A DNA stretch of 64,000 bases from Entonaema liquescens. Taxonomy: Eukaryota; Ascomycota; Sordariomycetes; Xylariales; Xylariaceae. The notes under the pieces are model-generated. The model saw only the letters and a list, made by a program, of their open reading frames with translations, did no database searches and was not told the origin of the DNA. How positions within the stretch are numbered: position 1 is the stretch's first letter; each line of letters opens with the position of its first letter. The translations under genes were made by a program, and so were the position numbers. Shown here in pieces: positions 1 to 9,373 of the stretch. The DNA is taken from the NCBI GenBank assembly GCA_902805475.1, contig CADCSX010000007.1:2108001-2172000 (forward strand), in the 5' to 3' direction.

Positions 1-662
1 TGTTGTTCTCGATGTCAAGAGACTCTAGAGCCGTCCTTCAAGCGATATCCCCTTCTCGTCAGGACTAAACACGTTGACATGTTTACAGCCATCTCAGACA
101 CGGGAAAGACTCAAAAAAGGAATAGAAGACGCAGCTAATAGACATCATATCCACGCTACGATTATATTAAAGTCGAATTAGAGTTCTGACGAGTAGTTAG
201 CATGATCTAACTGGGCCGATCTGTGAATGAAACCCCTTACAAATGTATACTCCCTACTCAGCAACGATCCCCGTCGTCGCGGGTAAAGTCTATAGACTCT
301 GAGCATGGATAAATCCGCCTCTCATCCTCGCCTATTCTACGACACTGAGTAGCTCAAGTAATGACTTACGTAGTTAATATCGGTCAGCGGGGTCGTCTTG
401 GTATTTGCCAGCAAATAGCAACCGTAGTAGAAGCTTCTCATGATGCTGCGATGAGGCCACCCCCGGCCTGCTCTCCGATGGCAATAGGAACGGGTGAACA
501 TCATGCTAGACGTACGCTTGACAGAAGAGAGCTTCAAACATAGTTAGAGAAAATAATCCAAAATTGAACGTCCTTAGTTCAGTCCTGCTCTCAACCTAAT
601 TAGTAGTACCTATCATATAAAGAAGACATTCCAAGACCCGGACTAGTCCTAAACAAAGAGTC
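1..662. other. Intergenic, no gene recognised
   Basis: This stretch has no open frame that resembles a known protein. The two overlapping short frames near 340-540 are antisense to each other and of ordinary composition. The last 100 bases or so are probably the 5' region of the secreted-protein gene that follows. Confidence 0.5.
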
Positions 663-1411
663 ATGAGAAATACACTACTCCGCATCGCTCTCCCCTATTC
701 CCTCTCTTTGGCGTATCTCAAGCGCTCCTCCTCCTCCTAGCCCACAGCCGCACCGCCAATCCCACCGCCCCACCCGCCAGCACCTCCGATTGCGCGTCCG
801 CGTCGCTCAACACGTCCTTCTCGCTTACCTTCATCAGCTACGGGAACTACACGGCGCTCCCGTCGTCCGACGGCGGGGAGCTAGTCCCCAGCAAGTGATG
901 TCGATGTCGTTTGCGGTGGCGAACCCGGCCAACGGGGTGGATACCGTCTGCGCGTTCCCGCTGGGCCACCTGTCGGGCGGCGCGACGTGGGTCGACGACG
1001 CGTCGTGGCAGGCGTGCGCGGACCGCCGGGACTCCGATGGGAAGCACCGGTTTACGATTGCGACGGGGGCGGCGTTTGGGAGGGGGAGGGCGTGGTGAAG
1101 GTTAATCAGACGTGGTTTTGTCATGATGAGGTGGGGAGATTGTAAGTGTTCCATCTCCCCCTCCCCTTGGAGAAGAAGCACAACTAGCCACTAGACTGGA
1201 GGGTTTGCTTAAAGCCAATGATTGTTTCTTTTTGTTGCGAATGGTGGTAGTAATGAATGGATAGACATACTAATCGGTCCACAGGATTGCGTATACGGGT
1301 GTTGCGAGTGGGAGTCTGGCTATGAGTTGTACTGATGGCGGCGAGTTAGGCGGGTATCATGTTGAGAATTGCACGGCGCCGGACGGGACGTTTCCGGTGA
1401 CGCTGCTCTGA
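663..1411 (+). pseudogene. Small secreted Cys-containing protein, frame-disrupted
   Basis: Two exons, 663-1141 and 1285-1411, are joined by a GT-AG intron (1142-1284). The product would be about 200 residues: a hydrophobic signal peptide with a run of leucines, a Thr/Pro-rich linker, then a compact domain with at least six cysteines and N-glycosylation sequons (NTS, NYT, NQT, NCT). The layout is that of fungal small secreted proteins, including candidate effectors; I do not recognise the family, and an Alt-a-1-like fold is only a guess. As written, the frame changes three times, near 692-695 (CCCC), 886-889 (CCCC) and 1078-1080 (GGG). Each change has the same sense and would be removed by one more base in the homopolymer. 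Exon 2 is intact and splices in the matching phase. It is either a pseudogene or, more likely given the same pattern elsewhere, a real gene with assembly errors. Confidence 0.6.
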
Positions 1412-2237
1412 GGCCGCGTGTTGGTGCCGTCACTTGGCTCCATAGGAGAGATTAATCAACCAACGCTACATGAGATCATAACAGTTCATTTTCGTATTAT
1501 ATAGTTACTTCGACTTGGTCGTTTAAACATATCTCAATGGGTCCCAGCGCGGTATGGGCGAAGGAGATAATGGCAGAGGAGAATCGTGAGGAGTAAAAGG
1601 GGGGGGGTATATCTGGTTTGAGTGGATATACGGAAAGCTTTAGGTCACCGGAGTCCAAGGTACTCCTTGAATTAGTCTTAATATATTAATCATACTGGTT
1701 CACACCAATATCTTGGGCCACTGGCTTATAATTAGACGCCTTGCTCCCAATCTCGCCCAGCTAGTAGTATCATCAGCGTATTGATTAAGGCTAGAATTAG
1801 AACATGGTAGCTGCTGAGAGCGAAGAGTTTCCTGACCTTGTGTGTTCGACACCAGGAAAGGATGCTCGGGTGTAATTGCTGTGGAAAATATGTGGATTCA
1901 TATAATGCTTGTGAGGTATTCTCTTGATATGAAACCCCTATTCCACAGACTCATATGGAGGCTGAACCAGTCTATATTATACATATTCCCCAGAGTTAGT
2001 CCATACTCAAGTATAAGACCCACTCAAATGTACAGCGTAAGGAGTTGTCTTCTCAAATTATATGGACTATAAAGGTCCTCCGTCATAAGTGTCATTGCGG
2101 AAGGCCTCCTCCTCTGTGTATAGTGTATCAGGTGTCTTAATAGACATGATTAAATTTTGAGATTAGATATAGGCTAATTACCTGGTATGGTATTATATTT
2201 AAACTCCAGAAACGCAAAAGTGTAAAATTCCCATGCC
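1412..2237. other. Intergenic, no gene recognised
   Basis: AT-moderate spacer between the secreted-protein gene (+) and the convergent membrane-protein gene (-). It includes a run of G at about 1600-1607. No coding or RNA feature was identified. Confidence 0.5.
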
Positions 2238-3354
2238 CTATGTGTGCTCCGCGTCCCAGCTAAACGGTCTAGTCGATGGCTGGTAATGTCCATGATTAGT
2301 TCTATGAGTGCTGTCAAGCTCGGCCACTTCTCTATATGGCTCCATTCCCACAGGTATAACAGGAGCCTGTACTGGGGACCCCATTCGAAATTTCGTCTCG
2401 TACTCTTCACTTCTTGGCCCATTACTCTGTACTTCATTATTTTTTAACTCGTAACCTATCAGCTCATATCTTCTTTGCTCGTCACTTTGCAGCTCAGTGG
2501 CTATTGGAGCACTTTTTCGTCTCCTCGATCGAAGTAGGAAGAACGCTAAAGTTCCTAATAGAATGATACCGAGAGCAACACTACAACCTATAGCAGCTTG
2601 CGCTCCAGTAGATAGACCCGGCCTGTCCGATGAAGCTGCTTTTACGGTTTCTTCCGGCATCGCATGTGATATTAAAGCGGACGACTTTATGCTGTTAGTA
2701 GACGCACTGACTGTCTCATCCGCAGTACTCGGTAGATCAGAGGCCTGGTGATTAAGTTGGAATAAAGGGGCGAAAACTGTGAAAGTCAAAATGGACCGAA
2801 CAGTGCTACCAGCGTCCACTGCGTAAGGTATCGTCACATATTCGAAATGAGCGCTAGTTCCAGATTCACACGTCACAGTCGGGACGGTAGTTGAAGTCAA
2901 TGTAGTCTTGCATGTCTGGCCTTCAGCGTGTCGAGAGCAGCCATATCCTCTTTTCATGATGTCAGTATCGGACTTTAAAGAGGGCCGTCTTAACTTACGG
3001 TGGACAGCAGCCGATAACTGTTTCTGATTCCTCCGGGCTGAAATAAAAATTGAAGTCCCCTGTCTTCTTTGCACCATCATATGAACAAGCCGCTTCATAG
3101 CCCTGAGGACATACGAGTCCTGGTGAATATATACCCCAAGCGAAGAGAGGTTGTCCCTGTACTGGTGCTCCTAGAGTCCTCGGTGGCCAACACGTTGGTT
3201 CGTCTCGAACTTCATCGCTTCCACCGCATGTCTGAGCTTGCCAGCCGTATGAGCATGTGCTACAACCGCCAATTGCAATGGAACAATCCGGCGGTGGAGT
3301 CCAAGTTGTTGTTAATGGTCCTAATAATGCTGACGTCCCAGTTGCCGAAGTCAT
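2238..3354 (-). CDS. Single-pass membrane protein with Cys-rich ectodomain
   Basis: Two exons on the minus strand (3354-2999 and 2949-2238) flank a 49 bp GT-AG intron (2950-2998); the product is 355 residues. The first in-frame ATG is at 3354; the open frame extends further upstream but without another ATG. Residues 1-125 or so form a Cys-rich domain (CSTCSYGWQ..C, a pair of cysteines in GCCPPGYGC). A Ser/Thr-rich stalk follows, then one hydrophobic segment at about residues 237-258 (GCSVALGIILLGTLAFFLL), a basic stop-transfer cluster (RSRRRK) and a polar cytosolic tail with several tyrosines. This architecture is a common uncharacterised fungal family whose members start with a TSALLGPLTTT-like stretch and lack a classical N-terminal signal peptide. 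The single TM segment probably acts as signal anchor, with the Cys-rich part outside. The role is unknown; a wall sensor or adhesin is possible but unproven. Confidence 0.8.
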
Positions 3355-4797
3355 GTTATCGAACTGAATGTCCAATGGGAATATTATAGAGATAATTATG
3401 TAGAGGAAGGTTTATAATTATGACGAAATGAAATAAAAATCAGAAAATCAGGAAATAGGTTGGTGGGAGGGCTAGACAACGAGAGAAGGATTCGTGTATA
3501 TTACTTTTCCCAGTTCGCAAGCCATCAGGCCGCCAAGAAAATAATCAATATACCAAAACATCTTAAAGCCACGCCAAACAAGTCAGACTGATTTTCCTTG
3601 GATGTACGCCATCCGGACTCGGCCTATCCAGCTATTTTATTTTCGTATCGCCTATTGGTCTAACTAGGCAATTTCCCATATAATAGTTAAATGTGTGTAA
3701 GATGCCGCACGTCGTCTTACCGAACTATCATAGCCCATCGATTAAGCATTGAAAGTTCAGCCGCACCCGAATTAGAAAATGCTACTCCTACGATATGATA
3801 TATTTGGTATCGGAGTATATCCATTAAGTTTCAGAATTGATGACCTGCCATAATCTCTTGTTTTATACCGACAATGTAACTGCGATTGGTTACACGGACA
3901 TGGCATCAAGATCATTGTCTTGGGGGCAGTCTTAAATGGAGAGCCTTACGAACCGATCTGAGGGATTCGCAAATGAACAAGGTCTTGTTCTCTTACCTGG
4001 CTATAGGACTTTTTAGTATACTCTGTTTCCACTTTAAAGGACGAGGGAGAGTTATATACCTACCTTATTGAATACTAGTGCCTATTATCTTACGTTATAT
4101 CAAAGGGAATCTAGAATTCGATATCCACCAACGCCTTAAAGTGCGATGTTACCCAAGGTGTAGCGTTCTCGAAGCATCTTAGAAATCACATCGGAAAATG
4201 TCACATACACGTGGGGGCATTTGTATGAAACATTGAGCTGTTGGTTTTAAATATTCCCCGGCTGTTTTGATAGAATCCTTATTTTTCAAACGAGATGTTT
4301 GAGGTATTGGCACTTAATTGAAGCGAGAGAGAGATCGGATGTAAGTAGGGTAGGTGGGTAGGTGGGTAGGTACCTAGGTACCGAAATGTGCTTACTAATA
4401 AAGCTACATAATTGGATTTATTGATTCTGAGAAACGTGCGTATCGATATGACTTTATCCGTACGAGTCAATCAAAACGAACACCTACCTAAGGTAGCTCC
4501 GCAGCTCCGTCACCGCCTACTTAATCTAGACAAGAACAAGGACAGCCTAATTATCGATCTCAGATCTGTAGCGCGTTGCTAAGGCAAGCTCCAGACCACT
4601 TCGTAGCTACCTACCCTCTTGACATTTTAATCCTGCCTATCTACATTAGGTACTCAATATAACTCAATCGTCTTTCGAAGACTTTACCCATACCCACTGC
4701 TTCTTCTACGCTTATGCGCTCTTGAATTCTTTCAGATTTAAGGATAACGTTCCGAGTTTTCTAATATCACACTCTTAAGACTGTATTCTACTCCATC
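3355..4797. other. Intergenic, no gene recognised
   Basis: Spacer between two divergently transcribed genes, so it should carry both promoters. It holds a short G/T-rich repeat ending in a palindrome (4345-4382). I see no conserved frame. Confidence 0.5.
4345..4382. repeat. GTAGGTGG-type repeat ending in CCTAGG palindrome
   Basis: Tandem GTAGG/GTGG units run into TACCTAGGTA, a perfect palindrome. The same CCTAGG core recurs in other intergenic parts of the window. Confidence 0.8.
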
Positions 4798-5652
4798 ATG
4801 TCTACGGTTACCGCTACGGCGCTCCAGAGCGCATATCCTCCCATAATTCCCCTCTCCTTCAACTCGAACCAACCAAACACGATTCGATTATATCCCCTTT
4901 CTAACTACACATTCGGAGTGAAGGAGACGCAACCAGAGGAAGACCCTTCTGTCATAGCACGACTGAAGCGCCTCGAAGAGCATTACAATGCCCACGGCAT
5001 GCGTCGCACCTGCGAGGGCATTCTCGTTTGCCACGAGCACAATCACCCTCACATACTCATGCTGCAGATAGCGAATGCATTCTTTAAGCTACCGGGCGAC
5101 TACCTCCGACCGGAGGACGATGAGATCGAAGGATTCAAGTCACGACTCGACGAGCGATTAGCGCCAGTAGGAAAGCTAGGTGAGGGTGAGGAGCCTGCTA
5201 ACTGGCAAGTCGGAGACTGCCTCGCGCAGTGGTGGAGGCCAAACTTCGAAACCTTCATGTATCCCTTCATCCCAGCACACGTCACGCGACCAAAGGAATG
5301 CAAGAAGCTTTATTTCATTCAGTTGCCCAAGAGTAGTATGTTGAGTCGCCGCCTTCTTTCGTGTATAGATTGCTAACTATCCGAACCAGAGATCCTGAGT
5401 GTACCTAAGAACATGAAGCTACTCGCCGTACCGCTTTTCGAACTCTACGATAACACCGCCCGATACGGTCCCCAGCTATCAGCTATCCCCCACCTCCTAA
5501 GCCGATACAACTTCGAGTTCGTCAACGAACACGGCGAGGTAGTCGCTGCCACACCCGGAGCAGGACCCGAAGTCTTCAACCTCAAAACCAAGGTCCTCGC
5601 TGGAGGTGATGAGGATATGAGGGACGCCAAGGAAGAGAATGACACCAACTAG
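4798..5652 (+). CDS. Cleavage factor Im 25 kDa subunit (CFIm25, Nudix)
   Basis: Homologue of NUDT21/CPSF5, the RNA-binding subunit of cleavage factor Im, which recognises UGUA upstream of poly(A) sites in the nucleus. There are two exons, 4798-5335 and 5390-5652, with a 54 bp intron whose branch site is TGCTAAC (5371-5377); the product is 266 residues. Family hallmarks are RLYPLSNYTFG near the N terminus, RRTCEGILVCHEHNHPHILM, the Nudix-like FFKLPGDYLRPEDDE helix, WWRPNFETFMYPFIPAHVTRPKE and, across the splice, LPKSKILSVPKNMKLLAVPLFELYDN. As in other CFIm25 proteins, the Nudix motif lacks the full set of catalytic glutamates, so RNA binding without hydrolysis is expected. Human CFIm25 is 227 aa; the extra length is in the GEGEEPANW loop and the acidic C-terminal tail. 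It converges with the YjbQ-like gene. Confidence 0.93.
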
Positions 5653-6064
5653 TCATGGTAGCTATTCGATCATCATATGTCAACAAACCAGACATTGTAC
5701 CTCTAAGTGGAAGGAATCATCGCATAGAAAGCAAGCCGATTATTCTGGAAATGGGAAGTCTAAGGTTTCTATTCAAGGTGTTAATGTTTTTGGCTCTGGG
5801 CCTCGAAAGGCCAGGAGATTATGAGAAGATAAGGTTCATGAAGGTTTATTTTCGGGTGCCGCATTGCCCAACACCTCATGTAGACTTTTGCATTGGAACA
5901 AGGCGCGACAAAACGGCGTACGGAGTAGGAATTAGATCGCGGCTCTGAATGCTGGGATCATCTGAACCAGCCACATGAGCTAGAAAAAACAAACAATGAA
6001 ATGGAAGTAAAAAAAAAAAAAAAAACACAAGATGTCTATTAGTTATTGGTTCTATGTGAATTCA
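5653..6064. other. Convergent 3' intergenic region with poly-A tract
   Basis: Spacer between two convergent genes that holds both 3' untranslated regions. It contains an A17 run at about 6009-6025. The open frame at 5655-5948 follows the CFIm25 stop directly and has no recognisable similarity, so I treat it as untranslated. Confidence 0.6.
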
Positions 6065-6832
6065 TCATGCCTTTTCGCCTTGAATAGTCGCTACAACTTT
6101 TCTCGTATGTCTCATGTCTCGGAACTCGAGGTACCAAATCCCTTGCCACGTTCCCGTTGCCTTGTAGAAGTTTAGTTAATTCGTACCCCTCGATAGCACA
6201 CAAATAGAACTATGCAACTTACCAGCTTGCCGTCTTTTATAGGGATTGTAATACTGGCGCCGATCAGCGCTGACTTGATATGTGCCTTTTTCTTTATTAG
6301 CAATTTGCCCCGCCTCCCCTAGCTAGACGTGCTCTCAACACGATCGATCACCTACCGGCATATCATCGCTTCCCTCTGCGCTATGTCGATACAGCTCCTC
6401 GCCCTTGGGTCCAGCCTCGGGCGCTATGCGGTCGAGCGCATCGGTCATATCGGCGCGGACGTCGTCGTCCCAGTTCTCGTTCAGACTGAGAGCGCAGCTC
6501 GTGTGCTGGACGAACAGGTTCAGCAGGCCGACCTTGTAGTTCCTGATCTCGGGGACCTCCTTGACGACGTGGTCGGTGACGAGGTAGGAGCCGCGCGAGC
6601 GCGGGGGCAGGGCGAATTGTTTCTGGAACCAGGACATGGTTAGGGTTGGTGGGGTGGTAATAGATGATGATGATGATGGAGAAAACGGATACAGATACGC
6701 GAGAGGCAAGGTGGATAGGTGGTGGAATAGACCCGGGAAGAACGCTACGAGGAGCACGAGTAAGAAGAGTATGGTGTAGAAGTTGTGCGAAAAAGACGAT
6801 GTAGATGCAGCTGCTGGTGTGGATGACGGCAT
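6065..6832 (-). CDS. YjbQ/UPF0047 family protein
   Basis: Three exons on the minus strand (6832-6356, 6285-6223, 6160-6065) with introns of 70 and 62 bp. The conserved core starts at MSWFQKQF (ATG at 6637) and carries the family motifs HTSCALSLNEN, LYRHSAEG, DDMPAHIKSALIGASI and GTWQGIWYLEFR, ending in VVATIQGEKA. UPF0047/YjbQ proteins are small conserved enzymes; E. coli YjbQ has weak thiamine-phosphate-synthase-like activity in vitro, but the eukaryotic role is not established. Two starts are possible. The upstream ATG at 6832 adds 65 residues: a Ser/Pro-rich segment and a 21-residue hydrophobic stretch (YTILFLLVLLVAFFPGL) that would anchor or target the protein. The ATG at 6637 matches the usual family start and has a good A at -3. 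I give the long form; the cytosolic short form may be the main product. Confidence 0.88.
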
Positions 6833-7270
6833 AGCGATGGTTTGTCGCAGCGGTTGGCGTTGCTTGCAGCTTTGGTGGTGGGGTTTTTTCGCTCCCCCTG
6901 TGGGTTCAGTTCAATTGGAGAGACTGGGACTACTTAAACGGTCTTGTACCTTTGTTGATTTTGAAGATCCGGTTATGCAATACGGCTAAGGATTACGTAT
7001 GGAAAGTACCTTAGGCCTAAACCAACCAATGAGTGGACGAGCATATGTCAGTCAGTTAACAAAGAATTCAGCAAGACGAGTAATAAATGCTTTTTTTTTG
7101 TTGTGCTTTTACCGGTGACTTCATGAAGCATTGTAGATGCTTGAATAGTCAGAATAATATGTACATAGTTGGATCGGCAATCTGTTCGATCTGGGTAGAT
7201 CTGAGAATTGTATAATAGTATCAATTCAGTGCCCCCCAATGACTACCCTTGACAACCCGAGCATCTATCC
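6833..7270. other. Intergenic (promoter of YjbQ-like gene and 3' region of NDUFS6)
   Basis: Spacer between two minus-strand genes. No additional coding feature seen; a T9 run lies near 7090. Confidence 0.5.
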
Positions 7271-7969
7271 CTATGCAAGAGGATACGAGGTCTTCGGTAG
7301 AGATTCTAAATGTTCTCTGTGGTGTTCATTGGCCTAGAATCACTTATTAGATATTCCCTCATATCATGCATATCAAGATATATATCATTTCTTCGAGGCA
7401 GAACGGGTAATCGTCCTTATAAGATATGAGAGATTAAACTCACAAAAGGGTTACCGCAGTAGTTGCAAGTAGCGATTTCCGGCTTGTCTGTGTTGATGAA
7501 GATTCTGGGATGTCCTGCCGGACCCCCTCCGCCATCACATGCTACTATTCGGTCGTGAGTCCATTGGACAGGTTTTCTGTGAATGAGCTCAATGGCTGCT
7601 CTCGGTTGAGGCTAATGTTCCCGTTAGTTACGAATCGTAGAGTGGTAAGGCGAGCATAGCATCGTGTAAATCTTACTTGAAGGGAGAAATCGGTCTGTTC
7701 AAATCTCGGGCCTGTCATAGCCGTAGCCCTGGGTTTTTGGCTCCTGGTCCAGATTTCTGTTCGGTTCGGCGCCTGCAATATGCCCCTCTCTTGGTTCTCT
7801 ACAACTCCTAAAGAGTCCTCTTCGCTCTTCGTTTCGGGGTAGTCTCGGACTTGACCGCGATCGGGTTCTTAGTGTCAAGAAGACGGGCGGAGACTGCGAA
7901 AGTGCGTTGAGTTGCACATGCTCTCTGGGGGAGCTGTAGGGACCTCCGGGTAGCCAATCGCGAAAACAT
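7271..7969 (-). CDS. NADH:ubiquinone oxidoreductase 13 kDa subunit (NDUFS6)
   Basis: Accessory zinc-binding subunit of mitochondrial complex I, needed for late assembly of the N module. Minus-strand exons are 7969-7677, 7611-7444 and 7333-7271, with introns of 65 and 110 bp. The N terminus (MFSRLATRRSLQLPQRAC...) is a basic, Arg/Ser-rich matrix-targeting presequence. The mature part has APNRTEIW, MTGPRFEQTDFSLQ, AAIELIHRKPVQWTHDR and the CHCC zinc motif: the Cys in VACDGGGG, the His in GHPRIF and both Cys in CNYCG, ending in NEHHREHLESLP. The presequence frame and the APNRTEIW frame do not match. One extra base at the run 7836-7839 (GGGG on the plus strand) joins them, giving about 174 residues. 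All splice phases are otherwise consistent, so I read this as an intact gene with one under-called homopolymer. It is divergent from the MPP6-like gene. Confidence 0.9.
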
Positions 7970-8434
7970 CGTGACTTATTGTGGTCGTCAATTGGGACGA
8001 CTGATCTTTGGAAGTTCTAGGACTATGATTATTTAAGGTTGGAGAATAGCTGCCGGTGATTACTTGGCCGCCGGGAGCTCGGACCATACGTGGAAGTCAA
8101 TTAAAAGAATTTCCATTAGATAGGTAGTTACATAAGTACCTATGTACCTACCCTATTAAGTTGATAAGGAAAGTACATTTCACAAGGGTGGAAAGTGCTG
8201 TAGCCTGCAGGTGGTTCCAACAACCCAGTAATTGTCGTGCTTCGGGTTTTTTTCTCTTAAACATTTTTCGGCCAACTCTTTGCGACGCGCCCTTAATACG
8301 TGTATTTTATTGTTACGGGCACTTATTTGTCTTAACAGCGTCGCCCAAATCCACCCTACCATTATATTCGATTTATAGACATAGACATAAACTTCGTCCA
8401 AAAAAAAAAAAATTTTTAGTAGAGTTGCGACAAG
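7970..8434. promoter_or_regulatory. Shared divergent promoter region, NDUFS6 / MPP6-like
   Basis: The starts of two divergently transcribed housekeeping genes lie 465 bp apart, so this segment must carry both promoters. It holds TACCTA-type repeats (about 8136-8155) and an A13 tract just before the plus-strand start. No specific factor site is claimed. Confidence 0.5.
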
Positions 8435-9373
8435 ATGGCGACACCAACGCCAACCAAAAGCATGTCTTCAAGACTGCTAACTATGAAATTCATGCAAAGA
8501 GCTGCTGCTTCTCCCTCCTCGCCATCCTCCGCTCCGCCAACTCCAGACTCCCAAGCCTCAAAGCGACGCAAGGTGTCGCACACACCTACAAAACGTGACG
8601 ATACCGCCGAGTTGGCACAAATAGATCAATCCACAATACAAGCTGCGATTGCTGATGGAGAGAGAAAGCGCCAGGAAGCTTTGGTACAGCATGCTGCTGA
8701 GCTGGGTGATGCGCATTGGGTGCTTGACGTGCCAGAGAAGACAGCAAATTCTAATCGTGGAATACAAACACCTATGAATGTAGTTCAAGTTGGCTTTGCG
8801 CAGATTGATTCCCACAATGATACCCCTGATGCTGCTGGCTTTGATGACTTTGAATCAACTGACGCTTCACACCCAAGAACCCCAGTGGTAAAACGGTACA
8901 ATATGGATAAGAAAAGGTGAGTTTTGTTTTCCTATCCTCCTATGTTTTCTAGGTATACACCAATTTCCCTGTTCATGTAACTTACCCACATATAGGTATC
9001 AAAGAACAGCGAGTCTGAGAGTGACGATTCTAGCTCTGGGTCTGATTCTGACGATTCCTCGGAAGGCAATGTACGAGGTCGGCATTCTTACGGCCAGAAT
9101 CATAGGCCAGAGGCACGATCGGGTTCATCTCGTCCGGCCTTGATGAACAAACGAAGTGCCGAACAGATCAAAGCGAAGCAGTTTGCTGAGAGACGGAGAA
9201 AGAAGGAAGTCAAGTTGAATGGTAGTAAGGCATCCTCCGGTGGCCCATTATCAATCTCCTCAGGAGGCGGTACTTCACAGCGGCAGCCCATGGACTTCAC
9301 GTGCCATCGCTGTGGCAAACCGGGGCACAAGTTGGCTCAATGCAAGAATACCCCCAAGCGACCAACCAATTAA
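8435..9373 (+). CDS. MPP6-like exosome cofactor with CCHC zinc knuckle
   Basis: The N terminus carries the M-phase phosphoprotein 6 signature (SRLLTMKFMQRAAAS followed by a Lys/Arg cluster, SKRRKVSH). In yeast, Mpp6 binds the nuclear exosome subunit Rrp40 and helps recruit Mtr4 for RNA surveillance. The exons are 8435-8916 and 8996-9373, with a 79 bp intron. The C-terminal half has a Ser/Asp-rich acidic segment, a basic coiled stretch (KRSAEQIKAKQFAERRRKK) and a perfect CCHC zinc knuckle, CHRCGKPGHKLAQC, just before the end. The splice into exon 2 lands one base out of frame; one extra A in the run at 9001-9003 restores a continuous 286-residue product. No other stop interrupts either exon, so I treat the gene as real and the frame change as a probable assembly error. 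The zinc knuckle suggests direct RNA contact. Confidence 0.85.
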
